Translations under genes and position numbers: made by a program | Notes under the pieces: model-generated | The model's database searches: none | The model's input: the letters and a program-made list of their open reading frames with translations, nothing else | Told to the model about the DNA's origin: nothing | Shown: positions 57,754 through 64,000 of the stretch, piece after piece | Numbering within the stretch: the first letter of the stretch is position 1 | How the letters are laid out: each line of letters starts with the position of its first letter | From: Brachynemurus nebulosus | Lineage: Eukaryota > Arthropoda > Insecta > Neuroptera > Myrmeleontidae | Length of the DNA stretch: 64,000 nt | Direction of reading: 5' to 3' | Assembly (NCBI GenBank): GCA_035578155.1 | Contig: JAPWDM010000001.1 | Span: forward strand, 91,959,024-92,023,023

Positions 57754-59143
57754 TAGTGTTGGGTCGCACATGTGCGAGTCACTCCAAATGAGTGACTCTT
57801 TTAAGTGTGCGGTGTGCTGTGCGACTCTTACAAAATGAGTCACTAGCACAGTCCGCCATTACTACACATAAATGAACACATTTTTTTTTTTTGTACATAT
57901 GATATTCACTGGACATTAGGTTCACATGTACATATTGCATATTATGGCACAAGCAAAAGAATTTCAACTTTTTCGAAAATAAAGATACACAATACACATG
58001 CATTAATTTATGGGTTCTTCGGTTGACATTTGAGAAATTGCATTCCAGTTTATAATATGACAACAATATGACTTTTTTACGTACTACATATCCTACATAT
58101 TATTTTGTTAATATGTATGCCCAAAAATTAGTACAGGAAATTACCCCCGCAGGGTAAAGGAGTATATTTTATTTATTATAGACTCCTTCATACAAATTTA
58201 AAGTTGTAAATCATTGCTATTTTTCCATTGTATTAACTGTTTAACTTTAAAAAAAAAGTTTAAATGGATATTGATGTTGGATATTAGATACTACGTATTT
58301 TTTTTCTATTTATTAATGTCTTTTTACCCCTTTCAATTCTTTTTGTTTTCTCTAGATTAGATATCCACACTTTTTAAAGGTTAATTTTTTTTCAAATCCA
58401 ATCAATTCTGTAATTTTTTTGAGTATTTCTATTATTTGTATTTGAGGCCTCGTTATTTTAAATTTTGTGAATTTTCAAAAACAATAATTGACTTTAATTT
58501 ACTTTGAGTGACTGTATTTATTTAGTTACTTTTTTTATTGACTAATTTTTATATTTAGTTATAAGTATTTTTTAATTTTATTATATAATGGGTCAAAAAT
58601 TAAGAGCAAGTGACGTATGGAGTTTTTTAACTAAAAAAAAAAAAATTGCTCAACAATGTTATTCTTGAAAGGTGGATCTACTTTTAATGTTAAAAGACAT
58701 TTATAATCAAAACATTCTTATGTGTTTAATTAACTTATTCATTATTCTAATGCCAATGCTTCAAAATTCTCCAAAGTTCAAAAAATATTTTTTTTAAATG
58801 TACAATACACATTACACAATATATTTCTTATTTTAAGAATTCATACGTCATACGATACCATATGGTCTAAATTTACAAAACTGTACTTTAAAGGAGGACG
58901 GAAAGGACAAATAAAAGAAACGACAGGATTGCACATACCACATTAACACACTGTGCTGTGTGCTCGAAAAGAGTTGTGACTCTCGTTTCAAATTTAATCG
59001 CACACATGACACATAACACAGTGTGCGAGTGTGCTTAGTACGCGAGTGTGCTTCAAAAGAGTCGTTCGCTCCGTGCGGCACACCTCACTGTGCGGAGTCA
59101 TGTGTGCTAGCACACGTAAAAGAGTCGCTTCGACCCAACACTA
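57754..59143. mobile_element. 1,390-bp hAT-type element in B, perfect 8-bp TSD ACTCGTAG
   Basis: Ends TAGTGTTGGGTCGCACATG and TAGTGTTGGGTCGAAGCGAC (reverse complement), flanked by ACTCGTAG (57,746-57,753 and 59,144-59,151). Subterminal regions are rich in 'gagtgtgc', 'gtgcgagt' and 'aaaagagtc' words. The interior 57,850-58,850 is AT-rich and without a gene. Confidence 0.9.
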
Positions 59144-59626
59144 ACTCGTAGGTTCGAACAACGGCCACACGATGCGATGAACCATCGAACGTCCAATGTT
59201 GGAAGGTGTTCGTAGCATCGTGTAGAACCCGCTTTACACAATAAACAATGAGTGTAGTCACATCATCATCTGATATCGGTCCGATATCAGTCGCGGTTCG
59301 CTCCAGTTTCAATACCACTCCAATATCAATACCACTCAGGTAATATTTTATTGGAGCGATATCAGACTTGTTATGGCTTGTACCTATAGTGTAAACACTT
59401 TTTTGATTCCACTCCACTCCGCTTGCATTCAGTTGTTATGAAAAGATATTTGTATCGAACTCAGACCGAACTGGGAGTGTACCCAGAGTGGCATTATAAT
59501 GTGAATAGAGAACGAATGGGTCCCAGCATGATATCAGCACTGTAATGTGAACACAACAAGATTATATCGAATCGGGAGCGTAATGATATCGGAGTGAGAG
59601 TGGAGTGATAATGTAAACGGGCCTTA

Positions 59627-60026
59627 CTTATGCAGGTTAAAAGATGAGTAACACACATATACATACAAGCATACAACACACACATACATACATATGTGTA
59701 TAAATATATTATTGTATAAACAAGCCTAGATATTTTGATGATAAAACATATTATGTATATTTATATATACAAAAAATGAAAAGTGTCCGGTACGTAGTAC
59801 ATAATAAATTATTTTATAAGAATACATAATATAAAATCGTTTTTATATATACTCGTATTTTTAACTGTTTTGTTTATTATTCTAAATATTGATCGCGGTC
59901 GGCCTCTGAGGATGTTTTGTTTGGTTTCGGATGCCGAAGCCATGGGATTGAAAGTGTTAATTTAAAAATGTTTTTCATTTGGCGCCACGAGAAGGCGGCA
60001 TTTTGACAACTTACGAGCAAAAGAAA
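59627..60026. other. Gene-free stretch
   Basis: Short 'catacata' runs at 59,650-59,700 and an AT-rich segment; no gene is seen. Confidence 0.45.
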
Positions 60027-61529
60027 AAAAAACGCTGTGAGCAGCGGAGCCCCATCACGGAAATCGAATTTTTCCTTTCATCTTCGGTATTGAGTGTCTA
60101 CAAGCGAAATGTAATTGAAAGTCCACAAGCGATTTGTCATTTTGGTGGTTTCAAAACTGATGATGAGTGTCCGGTTGATCGGGGCTTTAAAAAAAGGTTT
60201 TAAGTTTTTAAGGGCTGAATCTCAGTAAATTTCAATTTTGTGCCGATAGCAGTTAACAGGGAAAAAGCCAACAAAATTCGTACGAGGGCATTCCTACCCA
60301 TGCTTATCCGCCAATTGCCTTTGTATTTTATTTTTAAATATTAAAAAGGGAACTTAAATAGTAAACTGGAAGGCCTTTATGAAGATATTTTTTCTTTCCA
60401 AAAAAATCCAAAATTTCTATTTTATAAATAATAAAAATCCAAAATTCCTAATTTACAAATAAACAGTAACTTTAATAACATTTTTAAATTACTTAATATG
60501 CATGTATTTCATTTGTTATAAAAGTAAATTCACTTTTTTTTTAATTTTTTAAAATTACTATTCGCCTACTTGTATTTAGAATAAAAATAATAGATTTAAA
60601 ACACATTTGACAATAGCATTAAATTCCGATGTAAAAATGGGAGAAGTGGGGGGAAAAGTAATGTGGACTCCCTAAAAGGTACTAGCTGGATACTAACTGA
60701 ATACACGTACAAAATTTCAGTCCTCTAGGTTTCCTTAGAGAGTCTCTAGACATGTTAGAAAACAAGCAAAAAAATTAAGGAAATATTAGCGTAAAAATCG
60801 TGGCGGTAAGGATTAAAAGTTGAAACCTCCAAAAAGAAGTGTCTGGCCATTAGCTTAACCTGTACACTAAATTTCAGCCCTCTAGGTTTATTTGGGGAGA
60901 TTTTTACCGGAACGAAACTGTTAAAAAACAAGAAAAATCATGTTCTTTTTGGTATAAGAATGGAGGGGGTAAGGGTTAAAAATTGAGACTCCCAAAAGGC
61001 ACCCCCTTGATACTAACTCAATCCGAATACAAAATTTCAGCCCTCTAGGTTTCTTTGGGTGACCTGCGCGAGTGGTACAAACTTCGAAAACGTCGAAAAA
61101 GCATGAAATTGTAGCTTAAAAATGAGGGGGGTGGGGGTATAATATTAAAACCTTCAAAAAGTACAACCTAGGTATGAACTCTATCAACACACCAAATTTC
61201 AATCCTCTACGTTAATTCGCTGGATCTAACACGGCTGGGGGCGTGTTAGATCCAGCGAAAATCGTTTTCCCCCTCTCTACTCCCTCCAAATCACTCTAGG
61301 AAGCTGAATTTTGGATATGTTGTAGATAATTGACCAAAATATTATCTCCAACTGGTTTGGAAAAGTTTTATTGCTTTTCCGCCCCCATCACCCCCTTAAA
61401 GGCTGGGTCGGATCCAAAATTTGACCCCACTTTTATAGTATTGTTATGCATCGGAATGAGCCCCATTTACCAAATTTGAGCTCTTAACTTTCACAGGGGG
61501 CCCTACACATATTAAAAGGTAGCGGGAAA

Positions 61530-61541
<12 letters not shown>

Positions 61542-61611
<70 letters not shown>
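61542..61611. repeat. (TA)n microsatellite in the left arm
   Basis: About 70 bp; it is the mirror partner of the tract at 62,327-62,419. Confidence 0.95.
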
Positions 61612-61612
<1 letters not shown>

Positions 61613-62324
61613 CAGGGTGGTCCAGAATTATGTACCGTAATTGCTGGAGCTGATAGTATGTTCAAAAATAATGGTACCTTTTCATCTACACTTTTTTCCA
61701 AAACTCAATAATAAGGGAGATAAAGCAGAGGGGTAAAATGTAGAGGCGTGGAACGAAACTGACTTTTTTTTTTTAAATTTTTTAGGCGCTTTTGATTACT
61801 GAATTCATATTCTAGGGGCGCGTATTAACATTAAGATAATTAATTTTATGGTATCAATTATTCCATCACTTATGATTAGGGGATAATTTGAAAATAGATA
61901 TTTCTACTTTAAATTACTCGAAAACGGTAATATTTATCGAAATGTAACAAGTATACCTTTTTTGCGTGAAACTGTCTGAGGAATCATATTATCAGGGATT
62001 TTGTTTAAATAATTGCAGATTAAAAAAGAAAAGACGTGATAACTCACACCTACCACCCAAAACCATGCCTTAGTCATGAGTGGTGGAATAAGTGTTGACA
62101 TAAATTTAATCCTTCTAACGCAAAAGAAGTAGCTCTAAAATATCAATCCGTTAGTCAAAAGCGTTTGGAAAATATTTAAGAAATAATGGTTTTCGTTTCA
62201 CCCCTTTACAGAGTTGTATATCCTTTATTATTGAGTTTTGAAAAAAAGTGTACATGAAAAGGTACCATTATTTCTGAACGTACTACGAGCTCTACCAATT
62301 ACGATACATAATTCTGGACCCCCT

Positions 62325-62326
<2 letters not shown>

Positions 62327-62419
<93 letters not shown>
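62327..62419. repeat. (TA)n microsatellite in the right arm
   Basis: About 93 bp; longer than its mirror partner, so the two tracts have changed length independently since the arms formed. Confidence 0.95.
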
Positions 62420-62422
<3 letters not shown>

Positions 62423-63922
62423 CCCGCCACCTTTTAATGTGTAGGGCCCCCCTATGGAAGTTAAGAGATGAAATTTGGTAAATGGGGCTCATTTTCGAGG
62501 CACCTCATACTATCAAAGTGGGGTCAAATCTTAGGCAAATTTTTTTTCTGACCCGACCTTTAAGGGGGTGGTGGGGGGCGGAAAAGCAATAAAACTTTTT
62601 CAAACCGGTTTTAAATAATGTTTCGGTCAATTATCTACAACATATCCAAAATTCAGCTTCCTAGGATGATATGGGGGGAGTAGAGGGGGGAAAACTATTT
62701 TCGCTGGATCTAACAGGCCCCCAGCCCCCCAGAATTAACGTAGAGGGTTGAAATTTGGTGTGTTGATAAAGTTCGTACCTAGGTTGTGCTTTTTGGAGGT
62801 TTTAATATTTTACCCCCACCCCCCTCATTTTTAAGCTACAATTTCATTCATTTTCGACGTTTTCGAATTTTGTACCACTCGCACAGGTCACCCGAATAAA
62901 CCTAGAGGGCTGAAATTTTGTATTCGGATTGAGTTAGTATCAAGGGGGTGCCTTTTGGGAGTCTCAATTTTTAACCCTTACCCCCACCATTTTTATACCC
63001 AAAAGAACATGATTTTTCTTGTTTTTTAACAGTTTCGTTCGGGTCAAAATCTCCCCAAATAAACCTAGAGGGCTGAAATTTGGTGTACAGGTTAAGCTAA
63101 TAGCCAGACACTGTTTTTTGGAGGTTTCAACTTTTAACCCTTACCCCCACGATTTTGACGCCAATATTTCCTTAATTGTTTTGCTTGTTTTCTAACACGT
63201 CTAGAGACTCCATAAGAAAACCTAGAGGGCTGAAATTTTGTACGTGTATTCAGTTAGTATCCATCTAGTACCTTGTAGGGAGTCCGCATCACTTTTCCCC
63301 CCACTTCTCCCATTTTTACATCGGAATTGAATGCTATTGTTAAATGTGTTTTAAAAGCATTATGTTTATTCTAAATACAAGTAGGCGAATAGTAATTTTA
63401 AAAAATTTAAAAAAAAGTGAACTTACTTTTATGACAAATGAAATACATACATATTAAGTAATTTAAAAATGTTATTAAAGTCACTGTTTATTTATAAATT
63501 AGGAATTTGGGATTTTTAGTATTTATAAAATAGAAATTTTGGATTTTTTTGGAAAGAAAAAATATCTTTATAAAGGCCTTCCAGTTTACTATTGAAGGTC
63601 CTTTTTTAATATTTAAAACTAAAACATAAAGGCAATTAGCGGATAAACATGGGTAGGAATGTCCTCGTACGAATTGTGTTGGCTTTTTTTCTGCTACCTG
63701 TTTTCGGCACAAAATTGAAATTTACAGAGATACAGCCCTTAAATACTTAAAACCTTTTTTTAAAGCCTCGATCAGCCGAACACTCATCACCAGTTTTGAA
63801 ACCAACAAAATGACAATTCGGTTGTAGACTTTCAATCACATTTCGCTTGTAGACATTCAATACCGAAGATGAAGGGGAAAATTCGACTACCGTGATGGGG
63901 CCCCGCTGCTCACGGCGTTTTT

Positions 63923-64000
63923 CTAAATACAAGTAGGCGAATAGTAATTTTAAAAAATTTAAAAAAAGTAAATACAATTTTTTAACGAATGAAATATATA
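63923..64000. repeat. Second copy of an internal arm segment at the window edge
   Basis: 'ctaaatacaagtaggcgaat' and the following 50 bp also occur inside the right arm at 63,372-63,450. Either a tandem duplication or another family member starts here and runs out of the window. Confidence 0.6.

Larger units (their letters stand above)
60027..63922. mobile_element. 3.9-kb palindromic (foldback) element centred near 61,970
   Basis: Outer arms start 'aacgctgtgagcagcgg' at the left and the near-complement 'ccgctgctcacggcgtt' at the right. The arms stay similar inward through about 61,720 and 62,215, and more weakly to the centre. Each arm has about four 160-bp repeats marked by 'tttcagccctctaggttt' (60,718, 60,877, 61,037, 61,200, and their mirror at 62,738-63,225), a (TA)n tract at matching positions, and 'cagaattatgtacc' / 'acgatacataattctgg' next to it. 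No transposase is present. The outer frames at 59,979-60,203 and 63,747-63,977 are mirror copies of each other and unlikely to be genes. Confidence 0.75.

Overview
The window looks like a transposon-dominated stretch of an AT-rich arthropod nuclear genome. An insect is likely, possibly a hemipteran, but nothing here fixes the species. The reasons are the very low GC, eight (TA)n tracts of about 60-135 bp, arrays built from TTAGG-like words, a copia-type primer-binding site matching initiator Met tRNA, and many short terminal-inverted-repeat (TIR) elements with hAT-like 8-bp or PIF/Harbinger-like 3-bp target-site duplications (TSDs). There are no bacterial features. The only likely piece of a host gene is one exon (2,999-3,214, +) that reads like the membrane-anchor exon of a gamma-glutamyltranspeptidase; no other exon of it was recognised.

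Layout, 0-29 kb. A broken OTU-protease-like gene runs off the left edge. A 5.3-kb Harbinger-like element (3,622-8,960) carries a nested 2.0-kb palindromic element (3,646-5,672). A 1.2-kb TIR element, two hairpins and a 1.9-kb palindrome (11,825-13,734) follow, then a 402-bp hAT MITE built from ATCGATAG words (14,930-15,331) and a nested TIR pair at 15.4-17.9 kb. The most unusual unit is a 5.47-kb foldback element (18,168-23,639): 6-bp TSD AGTATG, arms of about 1.9-2.8 kb, subterminal higher-order repeats, and a unique 0.8-kb core with two small genes. One gene is broken, and its 3' end lies inside the inverted repeat. A hAT-like element (23,803-25,182) holding a 501-bp Harbinger element with a MADF-domain remnant comes next, then a 1.7-kb palindrome and a transposon-gene fragment (28,391-28,675).

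Layout, 29-51 kb. A Ty3/gypsy retrotransposon on the minus strand (29,086-37,786) has LTRs of 1.64 and 1.49 kb, TSD CACT, gag with a CCHC knuckle, a -1 slippery heptamer at the gag stop, and a full protease-RT-RNase H-integrase set broken by two nonsense codons. Then come small MITEs, satellite-like arrays of a 74-bp unit rich in GGTTAGGTTAG and a 134-bp unit, a 2.9-kb TIR element with a helix-turn-helix transposase remnant, and a DUF4817-type transposon gene split by a 2,033-bp insertion with a 6-bp TSD.

Layout, 51-64 kb. A hAT-like element (51,329-56,398, TSD ACATGGAT) contains a recently inserted but internally deleted Ty1/copia element (51,647-55,502). It abuts a Russian-doll nest: Harbinger-like A (56,413-59,623) contains Harbinger-like B (56,484-59,233), which contains two hAT-like elements (56,841-57,709 and 57,754-59,143), each with its own TSD. 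The window ends in a 3.9-kb palindrome (60,027-63,922). The genes do not form a pathway; the window is a record of successive insertions, and TSDs and nesting give their order.
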